Of a DNA stretch of 40,831 bases, positions 16,511 to 24,810 are shown in pieces (position 1 is the stretch's first letter; each line of letters starts with the position of its first letter). The stretch comes from UKL13-2 sp031368465 (GTDB taxonomy: Bacteria; Pseudomonadota; Gammaproteobacteria; Burkholderiales; Usitatibacteraceae). A program made the translations under genes and the position numbers. The stretch spans positions 1-40,831 of the forward strand of contig JANMNT010000380.1 in the NCBI GenBank assembly GCA_031368465.1. Reading direction: 5' to 3'. Below the pieces are notes generated by a model that had not been told where the DNA came from, did not search any database, and saw nothing but the letters and a program-made list of their open reading frames with translations.

Positions 16511-18919
16511 TTAGAACTTGTATTCCACCGACACGCCAATGGTGCGCGGGTCAAGGTAGCGGGCGTTACGATAGCTTCCGAGTAACGCATCTTCGATCAC
16601 GATGCGGGTAATGTTGTTCTTGTCTGCGAGATTTTTCACGTAGGCCTTGACCTGAATGGTCTTTCCTGGATTGATCATACGGAACTGCAGATTTGTCACA
16701 CCCCAGGCGGCGATTCTGTCGGTGGGCGTGTTGAATTCACGCGCGAAGTATGTGTCCTGCCAGAGGTGATCAATGCGCGAAATCAACTGCCAGCCGGTAT
16801 TCATCAATGGTGTCGTCCATTGCGCACCGAGCTTGTACTTTTTTGTCGGCGAATAAGGCAGCTCTTTTCCATTGAGATTGACTGGAACTGCCGGCGTTGT
16901 TGCAGTCAGGCTTTGCGCCGGGTTGGCGGCATCAACAGTCAGGAAATCGCCAAGGCGGGTGTTCAAGATCGATAAATTGGCGTCGAGCAGGAGTGGCTTG
17001 CTCGGTGCCCAGACAAACTCTGCTTCAGCGCCCTTTGTCTTTGCGTCGCCGTTGCTCGTCAAGACGCTACCATTGATACGTTGACCCAACTGAATGTCTT
17101 TGTAGGCATTGTAGAAGATAGTAAAATTAGCCTGGAATCTGCCCTGATCAAACGTGTTCTTTGAGCCAAACTCATATGCTGTAACTTCCTCGGGCTTAAA
17201 CGTCGGGTTGAGCACGTTCCCCGAGTTAAAACCACCGCCCTTGTAGCCGGTGGCAACCGACCCGTATAGGAAGTTTGACGGCGACATTGCGTAATCCACC
17301 GCGACGCGCCAGGTTCCCTTTGAAGCGCTGCTTGCGCCCGTTAATTCCGGTGCGGTTGCGGCAAGCACAATGCTCCGGGAGAGCGACGTTCTCTCTTCGC
17401 GAGTCTGACGCAGGCCGACGGCAATGCGCAGTTGGTTAGACGGTTTGAAGTTCGCTTCGCCGAAGAATGCGGTTGTCTCCAAATTTCCGCGGAAGCGGGT
17501 ATTCACATAATAAGTCTCCGGTGCACGGCCCAGGGCACGTTGGAGTCCCTCTATCAAAGGGTGAAACGCCAGAAATCCACCGTTGGAGGCTGTCTCGAGC
17601 TTGAACGCGCCCAATGTGTAATTAAAAACGCCCGTGTATCTCGATGTGACGCGAAGCTCATGCGACGTGGTGCGTCCGGCGGAGAAAAAATTGTCGCTCG
17701 GCAGAACCTCCGTGGTCGTTACGACGGTATTAAGGTCACGACTATAAGTTCGTGGAGCGGAAAATCGATAGGGCAGGGCGGCATTGTCCCAGTCTGTGGT
17801 CTGCTCGGTTCCGGTCCAAGAATAGCCGCCGACATATGTGAAGCTGTGGTTGTCAGCGTCGTGGGTGAAGTCGACCGTCGCGTAGCGCTGGTCAAGCTTG
17901 AACTGGGGATCCGTATCTGCGGATACTTCGCGGGGATTGGTTGGATTGACCACGCCGGCATACAAATTTGTGCCGCCTGGAACGCCGCTAAATCCCTGAA
18001 TCGAATTGAATACGGTCCTAGCGTAGGTGGGCGAATCGAACGCCAATTCGTTTGGATCACAGCCCAACACAGGATGTGCCTTACACAACCGTTTTGTCTC
18101 ACGTGTTCGTGAACTGTTTTCGTTATACACCCCTCCGACAATGTTGAGTTCACTATTGTCACCGATCAGAATCCGCGTTGAACTCCGAAATGATCCCTGA
18201 TCCCGACCATCGATCCGATTGCCGTTATAAATATTCTTGGTAAATCCGGAACGGTCGTACTTATAGCCGGCAAAACGCTGTTGGACGCTTGCGCCCAAGG
18301 GTAAATTGATAACACCGCCGATGCGCCTTTCATCAAAGTTGCCAACTTCGAGCGAAAGCTCACCGCCCATCTTGGCGTTCGGCCTCTTGGTAAAAACTGT
18401 CACGGCACCGCCAGTCGTGTTGCGACCAAAAAGAGTACCTTGCGGGCCGCGCAACACTTCAACGCGTTCAATGTCATAGAACTGATCCTGGCCGACTGGA
18501 CCAAATGATGCACCATTCAGAAAAACGCCGACGCCCGCGTCGCCGCCTAGCGAGCCATTGCCTATACCGCGTATTGTGAACGTGTCACCGCCTACCAGAA
18601 TCGTGCTCGGAATGGAAAACTGCAGATCCGCAGCGCCCTCAATATTGGCGCGCTTGAGATAGTCTGCGGTAAAGGCACTCACGGCTACCGGAACAGTTTG
18701 TAGCTCCTCAGAGCGTTTGCGTGCCGTGACGACAATTGCTTCGATTGGCTGGTCAGCGGCCTTTGCGGCCGCTTTTTCCGCGTCGCTGGCAGCCGTCTTT
18801 GCCGCATCCGGCGCAGTCTGTGCGAGCGCGGCTATTGGAATGAGAAGTGCGGCGAGAAGCGCCCTTGACAGTATCGAAAGCGCTTGGGGGGGTGGTACCG
18901 GTTTCTGTTTCTTAGCCAT
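16511..18919 (-). CDS. TonB-dependent outer-membrane receptor
   Basis: An 802-residue outer-membrane transporter powered by TonB-ExbBD. It has a signal peptide (about 1-33, LLIPIAALAQ), an Ala/Lys-rich linker (about 36-57), a TonB-box-like EAIVVTARKRSEELQ segment (60-74), a plug domain with VEVLRGPQGTLFGRN, and a long beta-barrel ending in the aromatic VEYKF needed for assembly. ATG 18919 is chosen for its GAGGAG site and immediate signal peptide; a longer open frame lacks both. Receptors of this type often take up hydrophobic or aromatic compounds in sphingomonad-like degraders. It is the obvious entry port for the island's substrate. Confidence 0.93.
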   Translation of the reverse strand: MAKKQKPVPPPQALSILSRALLAALLIPIAALAQTAPDAAKTAASDAEKAAAKAADQPIEAIVVTARKRSEELQTVPVAVSAFTADYLKRANIEGAADLQFSIPSTILVGGDTFTIRGIGNGSLGGDAGVGVFLNGASFGPVGQDQFYDIERVEVLRGPQGTLFGRNTTGGAVTVFTKRPNAKMGGELSLEVGNFDERRIGGVINLPLGASVQQRFAGYKYDRSGFTKNIYNGNRIDGRDQGSFRSSTRILIGDNSELNIVGGVYNENSSRTRETKRLCKAHPVLGCDPNELAFDSPTYARTVFNSIQGFSGVPGGTNLYAGVVNPTNPREVSADTDPQFKLDQRYATVDFTHDADNHSFTYVGGYSWTGTEQTTDWDNAALPYRFSAPRTYSRDLNTVVTTTEVLPSDNFFSAGRTTSHELRVTSRYTGVFNYTLGAFKLETASNGGFLAFHPLIEGLQRALGRAPETYYVNTRFRGNLETTAFFGEANFKPSNQLRIAVGLRQTREERTSLSRSIVLAATAPELTGASSASKGTWRVAVDYAMSPSNFLYGSVATGYKGGGFNSGNVLNPTFKPEEVTAYEFGSKNTFDQGRFQANFTIFYNAYKDIQLGQRINGSVLTSNGDAKTKGAEAEFVWAPSKPLLLDANLSILNTRLGDFLTVDAANPAQSLTATTPAVPVNLNGKELPYSPTKKYKLGAQWTTPLMNTGWQLISRIDHLWQDTYFAREFNTPTDRIAAWGVTNLQFRMINPGKTIQVKAYVKNLADKNNITRIVIEDALLGSYRNARYLDPRTIGVSVEYKF

Positions 18920-19336
18920 GATTTTCTCCTCATTCGTTTGGCGGGTGTCGCGACAGTGCTTAGGTTTCAGGACTGCTTGGTATTGCTGAGCGATTTGCTT
19001 AAAGAGCGGCGTGGACGCCGCTTTCTTTGTTTTCAAGCATCAATGCCGATACAACGACTTAGTGCGGGCGCAACCTATTCAATCGGGAGCCAGACGCTGG
19101 CGGGAACGATCTCAATGCCCACCGGTGATTCAGCAGCCCGGCCGAGCAAAAAATCCTTATAACAATAAACGTCAATAATAATGCTAATGGCAGAAAAATG
19201 GCCTGTCAAGGCTTATTGCACATTTCGTCAACAAAGATGTTGGTGCGTTGCTTAATACCAACTTCTCCAGATGAATCGCGAAATCGGCGACAGTGTTGGA
19301 ACATGACGGTCGTGAAGGACTATGGTTTTAGTTTGG
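18920..19336. other. Long upstream region of the TonB receptor gene
   Basis: A gene-free stretch of 417 nt between the receptor start and the end of the beta-lactamase-fold gene, both on the minus strand. It holds the operator candidate at 19159-19178, leaving an untranslated leader of up to about 240 nt before the receptor start. A weak inverted repeat GTTGGT/ACCAAC lies near 19240-19265. I see no gene with a ribosome-binding site and no strong terminator for the upstream gene. Confidence 0.5.
19159..19178 (-). promoter_or_regulatory. TetR operator candidate (TonB receptor)
   Basis: On the minus strand this reads TTATTGACGTTTATTGTTAT, sharing the TTATTGAC half and the terminal AT with the other four sites. 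It matches the TetR-gene site (24715) at 16 of 20 positions. It lies 240 nt upstream of the receptor ATG. No clear -35/-10 pair could be fixed, but the T/A-rich TTATAA next to it could be a -10 box. Confidence 0.55.
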
Positions 19337-20806
19337 TCAGGGAGTATCCCCCTGGAGGCCGCCCGTTATTAATGGCTGGGCTTTCCCGTATAGCGTATTG
19401 AGCATTTCCAAATAGAAGGGCATCACATCACCGCCAAAAACCTGGGTCATGACGACGCCGGAAATTTTGCGGTCCGGATCAACCCAAAAGTAGGTGGATG
19501 CTGCGCCGCCCCAAAAATAACCATTTATCGGAACGGCGACCGGTGCCTTCGCCGGGTCGACAAACATCGCGAAGCCAAGGCCGAATCCGAGCCCCTGTGA
19601 AGCAAGACTCGGCGTGGCCAGCGCATTGGCATTGAGCTGATTGCGTACCATCTCGGCAACTGTGCCAGCTGCCACGATGCGGACGCCGTCGAGCACGCCA
19701 TCCTTTAACAACATTTGTAGAAAACGCTGGTAGTCGTGCGCCGTGGAGACCAACCCTGCACCGCCAAAATCAATATAACGCGGTCGCGCGAAAATACTTG
19801 CGTTTGGGTCTTCCACTTGGCTGATCATGCCCTGCAGAAGGGTGTTCACTGGCGCAAATCGAAGGACATTTCCGCTTCCCGGCTGGGATGATTTCCCAAC
19901 ATAGGCGGCGGTCAGTCGGTTGACCTTATCCATAGGTATTTCGAAAAAGGTATCGTGCATCTTCAGGGGCATAAAAATTCGTGACGCCATGAAATCGCGG
20001 TACCTGCGGCCGGATGCTTTTTCCACGACCGCGGCAAGGACCTCGGTGGCGTTGCCATAGGTGAAGCGCTCGCCGGGCTGATTCTTTAATGGAATGGTTG
20101 CAAGGCGCTTGGTGAATTCATCAAGGTTGGCAACAGGCGCAGACTTATCCATTGGAACCACCGCGCCACCGCCGCCATGATCGATGCCACGAAGCGCGTA
20201 TAACTTCGCTACCAGGTCCGGTCCCGCCGACATATAGCCGAATCCTGCGGTATGCCGTAAAAGATCGCGCACCGTCACTGGACGTGCCAATGGTTCTGTC
20301 TTGATTGCATTGAGCGTATCGCCACGATCAAAAACTCTCAACCCTGCAAATTCCGGAAGATACATTGCCACCACGTCATCTAACTTCAGCTTGCCATCGT
20401 CAACCAATATCATTGCGGCAAGGCTTGTCAGTGGCTTGGTCATTGAATAGATGCGAAACAGGTCGCTGGCAGCGGAGGCGCGTTTACGTGCAATATCGGC
20501 CAGACCCTGCGTTTCAAGCAGCAACGGCTTGCCATTGCAATAGAGTAGGGTGGTAATGCCCGCGGCGTACCCGCGCGACACGACCGCTGTATTCAGCTGC
20601 CTGATTCGTGTTTGTTGCTGCGTTGTCACACCGCAATCCGCTGGTGGTGTCCCTGCTTGTAATTTTATGTGGGGATTTTCCGCAATGCCGGTGTGGGAAG
20701 CCGTCGTCGAGCAGCCCGCTCCAATACCAAGTGCAAGTGAAAGTAGCCAGAATCGGTATACAGCTTTTCTTGGTAGGGCGAGAACTTCGCAGTTCCGACA
20801 AGACAT
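19337..20806 (-). CDS. Serine hydrolase of the beta-lactamase (class C/EstB) fold, lipoprotein
   Basis: A 489-residue membrane-anchored hydrolase. The lipobox ALGIGAGC predicts acylation of C32. The active-site motifs are SMTK (S121, K124), YGN (250-252) and WGGAAST (432-438) in the place of the KTG-like motif. This set is shared by class C beta-lactamases, D-aminopeptidases and EstB-type esterases. In a catabolic island an esterase role on the imported substrate is more likely than antibiotic resistance (inference). It is divergent from the acyl-CoA synthetase gene, with a shared operator motif in the gap. The ribosome-binding site is weak (GAAAGA). Confidence 0.85.
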   Translation of the reverse strand: MSCRNCEVLALPRKAVYRFWLLSLALGIGAGCSTTASHTGIAENPHIKLQAGTPPADCGVTTQQQTRIRQLNTAVVSRGYAAGITTLLYCNGKPLLLETQGLADIARKRASAASDLFRIYSMTKPLTSLAAMILVDDGKLKLDDVVAMYLPEFAGLRVFDRGDTLNAIKTEPLARPVTVRDLLRHTAGFGYMSAGPDLVAKLYALRGIDHGGGGAVVPMDKSAPVANLDEFTKRLATIPLKNQPGERFTYGNATEVLAAVVEKASGRRYRDFMASRIFMPLKMHDTFFEIPMDKVNRLTAAYVGKSSQPGSGNVLRFAPVNTLLQGMISQVEDPNASIFARPRYIDFGGAGLVSTAHDYQRFLQMLLKDGVLDGVRIVAAGTVAEMVRNQLNANALATPSLASQGLGFGLGFAMFVDPAKAPVAVPINGYFWGGAASTYFWVDPDRKISGVVMTQVFGGDVMPFYLEMLNTLYGKAQPLITGGLQGDTP

Positions 20807-20898
20807 TTCTTTCGTTCCCTTCTTGTGGGCGCATTCATTGCACGTTAGATTGTTTCTCTAACGCAATCTTAACGAGCACTAGACGGCCACCAACAACT

Positions 20899-20918
20899 AT
20901 TGTATAAATGGTCAATAA
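20899..20918 (-). promoter_or_regulatory. TetR operator candidate (acyl-CoA synthetase / lipoprotein gap)
   Basis: On the minus strand this reads TTATTGACCATTTATACAAT. The opposite reading begins ATTG and contains CAAT 14 nt later, showing the imperfect dyad. It sits between the divergent lipoprotein hydrolase (start 20806) and acyl-CoA synthetase (start 21039) genes and could control both. Confidence 0.58.
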
Positions 20919-21038
20919 TGCTAAGACAAACTATGCAAGAAGTCAAAACAAACAGGAACCTGGCCTTATGTGCCAACCAACTTTCATGCTATGAGCGGTG
21001 GTGCATGAGGCCGTCCCAAGGTTGTGCGGGAGCATAGG

Positions 21039-22646
21039 GTGGCAGTTGGTTTGATCAGTGGCAAAACGCCACGCGCCGATAGAATTGACTTTCGCCAATT
21101 TGAGGCGGAGCTCCGGTCATCTGCAGAAACGTGGACCCAATCTACCGTGTTTGCAAGCAGCAACCCTGATGCCATCGCAGTCTTTTCGCCATATGGCAAC
21201 CGGACTTTTCGCGCGCTCGAAGAAAACGCAAATCGATTGGCGAACGCCCTACTTCAACACGGGTTGGTCGCCGGGGATGGCGTCGCGTTGCTCTGCAGTA
21301 ACCGCCCGGAATTCTTGGAAGTTTTCCTTGCAACAATGCGGATCGGTTTGCGCTTAACGCCGATCAATACACATCTTACGCCCAACGAGGTGGATTACAT
21401 TGTTGATAACTGCGAGGCGAAGGTTTTTTTTACAATGGCCGGTGCAGTCACGCATGCGCAACTATCCTCAAGTTCACGCTTCACCGTTGTCATAGATGGC
21501 AGCGGAGAAATGAATAGATATGTCGATTTCCTTGCATCGTGCGGATGCGAGTTGCCTGTGACTCTGGTCATTGGTAGTCAGATGCTTTATACATCGGGAA
21601 CAACCGGCAAGCCGAAGGGCGTATATCGCGATACACCTGAACCGGTCATGCCGCAATTTGCCGGAACCTTCGCCGATTACGACACAACCCGCGATGTCGT
21701 ACTTTGTTGCGGGCCGGCATATCACTCTGCGCCTCTGCTTTTTGACATACGTTGGCCGCTCGCTTCTGGCGTGCCGATTGTCATGATGGAAAAATGGGAT
21801 GCCCTTAAGGTGCTGGAAACAATTGAGACGTACGGCGTGACTCATACGCACATGGTCGCAACCATGTTTCAGCGGCTTTTGGTACTGGCTGCCGGGGTAC
21901 GTGCAGCCAAAAATATTTCATCACTCAAATTGGTTGTCCATGGTGCGGCGCCGTGTCCGGTACCAGTCAAACGCGCCATGATCGATTGGCTGGGGCCTGT
22001 GCTAATCGAGTATTACGGGGCAACTGAGGGGGGTGACGGAATCCATGTCAATTCAGAGGATTGGCTAAAGAAACCAGGCACATTTGGGCGAATGGATAAA
22101 TCATTGGGTCATGTGTTGCTTGATGATCAATTGCAAGAAGTAAAGATTGGCGAAGTGGGGCGAATCTATTTCAAAGCACCACAATCCGGACGATTCGCCT
22201 ATTTTGGCGACTCTGCAAAGACCGCCGCCGCTTATTGCGGGGACAGATTTACACTTGGGGACATGGGTTACGTCGACGCTGATGGTTTCTTGTTTCTTAC
22301 CGGCCGTATCGCAGAGTGCATCATCTCTGGCGGTGTCAATATTTACCCGCAAGAAGTCGACGATGTTCTGTTGACCCATCCGGCGGTCCGTGACGTTTGT
22401 ACGGTTGGTATTCCCGATGCAGAGTGGGGCGAGCAGGTCGTATCGCTGGTTGTCGCGCGCAACGGGTATCACCCCGACAACACGCTGGCAGAGACGTTGA
22501 TGAAATATGCAGCAGAGCAGCTTGCAAGCTTCAAAAGACCCAGGCAGATTCTATTTGAGATCGAGTTGCCGCGCTCAGCCAGCGGTAAGTTATTGCGCAA
22601 ACAAGTTCGTGAACGGTTCTGGAAAGATCAATCGCGCGCCATCTAG
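21039..22646 (+). CDS. Acyl-CoA synthetase (AMP-forming), FadD-like
   Basis: A 535-residue ANL-superfamily ligase that activates a carboxylic acid to its CoA thioester with ATP. It shows the P-loop LYTSGTTGKPK (183-193), YYGATEG, the hinge region LTGRIAECIISGGVNIYP and the C-terminal SASGK with the catalytic Lys at 517. The start is GTG 21039, with GGGAG 6 nt upstream; GTG 21024 would add five residues. It is followed 36 nt later by a GPH symporter gene, which suggests uptake coupled to activation. The acid is unknown; FadD-like enzymes of steroid and terpenoid clusters are the closest in context. Confidence 0.9.
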   Translation: MAVGLISGKTPRADRIDFRQFEAELRSSAETWTQSTVFASSNPDAIAVFSPYGNRTFRALEENANRLANALLQHGLVAGDGVALLCSNRPEFLEVFLATMRIGLRLTPINTHLTPNEVDYIVDNCEAKVFFTMAGAVTHAQLSSSSRFTVVIDGSGEMNRYVDFLASCGCELPVTLVIGSQMLYTSGTTGKPKGVYRDTPEPVMPQFAGTFADYDTTRDVVLCCGPAYHSAPLLFDIRWPLASGVPIVMMEKWDALKVLETIETYGVTHTHMVATMFQRLLVLAAGVRAAKNISSLKLVVHGAAPCPVPVKRAMIDWLGPVLIEYYGATEGGDGIHVNSEDWLKKPGTFGRMDKSLGHVLLDDQLQEVKIGEVGRIYFKAPQSGRFAYFGDSAKTAAAYCGDRFTLGDMGYVDADGFLFLTGRIAECIISGGVNIYPQEVDDVLLTHPAVRDVCTVGIPDAEWGEQVVSLVVARNGYHPDNTLAETLMKYAAEQLASFKRPRQILFEIELPRSASGKLLRKQVRERFWKDQSRAI

Positions 22647-22682
22647 TTGCCGGCGCAAACTCATTTAGGAAGCCTAACCGTT

Positions 22683-24044
22683 ATGACATCAAAGAAATCA
22701 ACATTGCCTGCTTGGCGGATACTTTCCTATGGCACGATTAACCTGCCGCTGTCATTCATTGCGCTGCCGATTGTGATATTTGTTGCGCCGTTTTACGCGA
22801 CTGAACTTGGTCTTCCATTGGGCATTTTGGGGACGATGCTTTTTCTCGCACGGATGTCGGATGTCATCACCGATCCTATCATCGGTATCGGCAGTGACCG
22901 GCTGAAAAGCCGCTTCGGCCGCCGCAAACCCTGGATTGCTGCCGGGATTTTGGTGATGATGCTTGGGGTCTATATGTTGTTTATTCCGGCCCGCGGTGTC
23001 GGTGTTGTCTACTTTCTGATTTGGGTGAGCGTGGTGTATTTGGGCTTCACGATGATTACCCTTCCCCATGAAGCGTGGGGCGGCGAAATTTCACCCTATT
23101 ACCACGAACGGACCCGCATCACCGGGGCGAGGCAGTTGTTTGGTTTGATTGGACTCGTCACGGCGACGGTAATTCCGGCCTATGTTATGAGCCGACCAGG
23201 CGGCACGATGGGTGCCGTACTCGAAGTACTTGCATGGATGGTGATCGTACTTTTGCCAATTTGTGGAGCATGGCTTCTTTGGGCGGTACCGTCCACGACG
23301 CCGGCTGAGGTAAAGGAAGAAGTGCCTTTCCTCAAAGGCTTGCGCCGAATGTGGCGCAATGGCCCATTTGTTAGGACGCTGTTAATCTTGCTCTTGGCCG
23401 TCATTGGCGAAACTTTTCGTATCACGATTACCCTATTTTATGCGCGCGATGTCATCGGAATATCCAATTTAGGCAGCATCTATTTGTACTATTTCGGCAT
23501 TGGTCTGCTAGGCATTCCTGTTTGGATACGTTTGGGAAACAGGATCGGCAAACATCGCGCGTTGGCACTTTCATTCACGACACTCGCACTACTTTCGTTG
23601 GCGATGTTACCGTTGGGGAATGGCGACATTGTTGTGTTCATCATTCTCTTTACGGCAAAGGGATTTTGTTTTGGTTCGCTGCAATTGCTGCCGTCAGCGA
23701 TGATTGCCGATGTTGTTGATGTTGATTCTGCGCGCAGTGGGAAAAGTCCGCAGGGACTCTATTACGCAACGGCGGGCGTTGCTCTTAAACTCGGCATGGC
23801 AATGGGGCAGGGCCTGTCCTTGAATATGCTTAATCTGGTGGGTTACCAGGCGGCGGGCGGCAGTGGCACGAATGCTCTGTACTGGCTTTCGATTTTCTAT
23901 TGTGTACCGGCAGCAATGATGTTTCTGGTCGCGCTACCGCTCGTTTGGCGCTACCCGCTGACCGAGGCGCGGCACAAAATCATCCGCGCGAAATTTGATG
24001 CAAGACTCAAAATGGCTGAAGAAAACAGGACTGTTTCGTCTTGA
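22683..24044 (+). CDS. GPH-family (MFS) sugar:cation symporter-like transporter
   Basis: A 453-residue inner-membrane protein with about 12 hydrophobic segments. The family hallmark runs from 57 to 84: RMSD, then DPIIG, then SDR and FGRRKPW, as in MelB, LacS and other glycoside-pentoside-hexuronide symporters. It is the only inner-membrane sugar transporter in the window and so the best candidate to bring intact galactosides to the cytoplasmic GH42 and GH36. It shares an operon with an acyl-CoA synthetase, so an aglycone or glycolipid cargo is also possible. ATG 22683 is preceded by AGGA. Its stop is separated by 2 nt from the convergent TetR gene. Confidence 0.9.
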   Translation: MTSKKSTLPAWRILSYGTINLPLSFIALPIVIFVAPFYATELGLPLGILGTMLFLARMSDVITDPIIGIGSDRLKSRFGRRKPWIAAGILVMMLGVYMLFIPARGVGVVYFLIWVSVVYLGFTMITLPHEAWGGEISPYYHERTRITGARQLFGLIGLVTATVIPAYVMSRPGGTMGAVLEVLAWMVIVLLPICGAWLLWAVPSTTPAEVKEEVPFLKGLRRMWRNGPFVRTLLILLLAVIGETFRITITLFYARDVIGISNLGSIYLYYFGIGLLGIPVWIRLGNRIGKHRALALSFTTLALLSLAMLPLGNGDIVVFIILFTAKGFCFGSLQLLPSAMIADVVDVDSARSGKSPQGLYYATAGVALKLGMAMGQGLSLNMLNLVGYQAAGGSGTNALYWLSIFYCVPAAMMFLVALPLVWRYPLTEARHKIIRAKFDARLKMAEENRTVSS

Positions 24045-24046
24045 CA

Positions 24047-24703
24047 TTACGACTTCTTTCGATAGGCGCGAGCAAGCCTATCAAGACCGCCCAACAGCAA
24101 ATTCACGCAGATGTCGGTCGCCAAATCGACATCGTTGTTGGCGGTGGAGAGATGCTGCGCGGCGGTTTCGGTCATCGCCATTTGCATGTCAACTGCGGCA
24201 ATCGCAACATCTTCTGGTAATCCGTACTCCTTTCGCACACGTTTTACAAAATAGCTTACCGCCTGATCATGCCCGCGCTTATCGACATCAGCAACGGATC
24301 GTGCAACGGAAGATTCTTTCCAAAGTCGCTGCAATAGCGGCCCGCGCTCGGCGACATGCTGGATATACATTCTCGTGGTACGTCGGATCAGATCCTCAAA
24401 GCTGTCGGCGGCTCTGACCTCTTCCAAGCCGCGCAACTGCAATGCTGTGATTTCACGTTCGAGTAGCGCACGCAGCAAATCAGTGAGATTGGGAAAATAG
24501 TTATAAATAAGGGCTTTACTGACGCCGGCATCTCTTCCAACCCGCTCCATCGATATTTCAGTAAAGCCATCTTCGAGAATGAGTCGCGACGCGCAATCAA
24601 GGATCAAGCCGGCACGTACCTCGGGCGCCAGTCGCTGGCGGCGCAAAGGAACCGTTTTGGCGATTTGTTTTATCGATGATTTCGTTGAAGAGAGTTTTGG
24701 CAT
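24047..24703 (-). CDS. TetR-family repressor, probable regulator of the island
   Basis: A 218-residue regulator. The helix-turn-helix (about 51-70) reads ISMERVGRDAGVSKALIYNY, typical of TetR proteins, and the remainder is an all-helical ligand-binding domain. A basic tail of about 30 residues precedes the DNA-binding domain. It is divergent from the ACAD alpha gene; the 107-nt gap carries the shared 20-bp motif (24715-24734) and a second, more symmetric dyad. That motif also marks the other principal promoters of the island, so this protein is the natural candidate to bind it and to regulate itself. The inducer is likely a pathway CoA ester or the substrate (inference). Confidence 0.92.
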   Translation of the reverse strand: MPKLSSTKSSIKQIAKTVPLRRQRLAPEVRAGLILDCASRLILEDGFTEISMERVGRDAGVSKALIYNYFPNLTDLLRALLEREITALQLRGLEEVRAADSFEDLIRRTTRMYIQHVAERGPLLQRLWKESSVARSVADVDKRGHDQAVSYFVKRVRKEYGLPEDVAIAAVDMQMAMTETAAQHLSTANNDVDLATDICVNLLLGGLDRLARAYRKKS

Positions 24704-24714
24704 AGTGGCGGGCG

Positions 24715-24734
24715 TTATTGACGTATATTACAAT
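24715..24734 (+). promoter_or_regulatory. TetR operator candidate (TetR gene / ACAD alpha gap)
   Basis: TTATTGACGTATATTACAAT lies 11 nt upstream of the TetR ATG. It is the member of the motif set closest to the presumed regulator gene and fits autoregulation. On the opposite strand it reads ATTG, then twelve bases later TCAAT, the same imperfect dyad as at 20899. Confidence 0.6.
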
Positions 24735-24756
24735 TAAACCCTACGATTTAGGCTTG

Positions 24757-24778
24757 CTAATGACCTAATCGTCGTTAG
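24757..24778. promoter_or_regulatory. Second dyad between the TetR and ACAD alpha genes
   Basis: CTAATGAC-CTAATC-GTCGTTAG is an inverted repeat with 8-bp arms and one mismatch. Its core TGAC-N6-GTC has the same half-site and spacing as the idealised form of the shared motif (ATTGAC-N6-GTCAAT). It may be the operator serving the ACAD alpha promoter, with the site at 24715 serving the TetR gene. Confidence 0.5.
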
Positions 24779-24810
24779 CTTGGCAATTACAACATACGAA
24801 CGGCCAAAGT

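Noticed and set aside
17432..18112. 226-codon open frame opposite the TonB receptor gene
   Set aside because: It is antisense to a well-supported beta-barrel gene, has no ribosome-binding site and no recognisable domain.
18920..19036. N-terminal extension of the TonB receptor by 39 residues
   Set aside because: The extension has no signal peptide and no ribosome-binding site; ATG 18919 has both GAGGAG and a signal peptide.
19337..20806. Antibiotic-resistance beta-lactamase
   Set aside because: SxxK and YxN motifs are present, but the third motif is WGGAAST rather than KTG and the context is catabolic; an esterase-type function is more likely.
2734..24734. The shared TTGAC...TAAT motif read as a set of sigma70 promoters
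   Set aside because: The two parts are only about 6-7 nt apart, not the 16-18 nt needed between -35 and -10. At 2730 the real -10 box lies elsewhere (2755).
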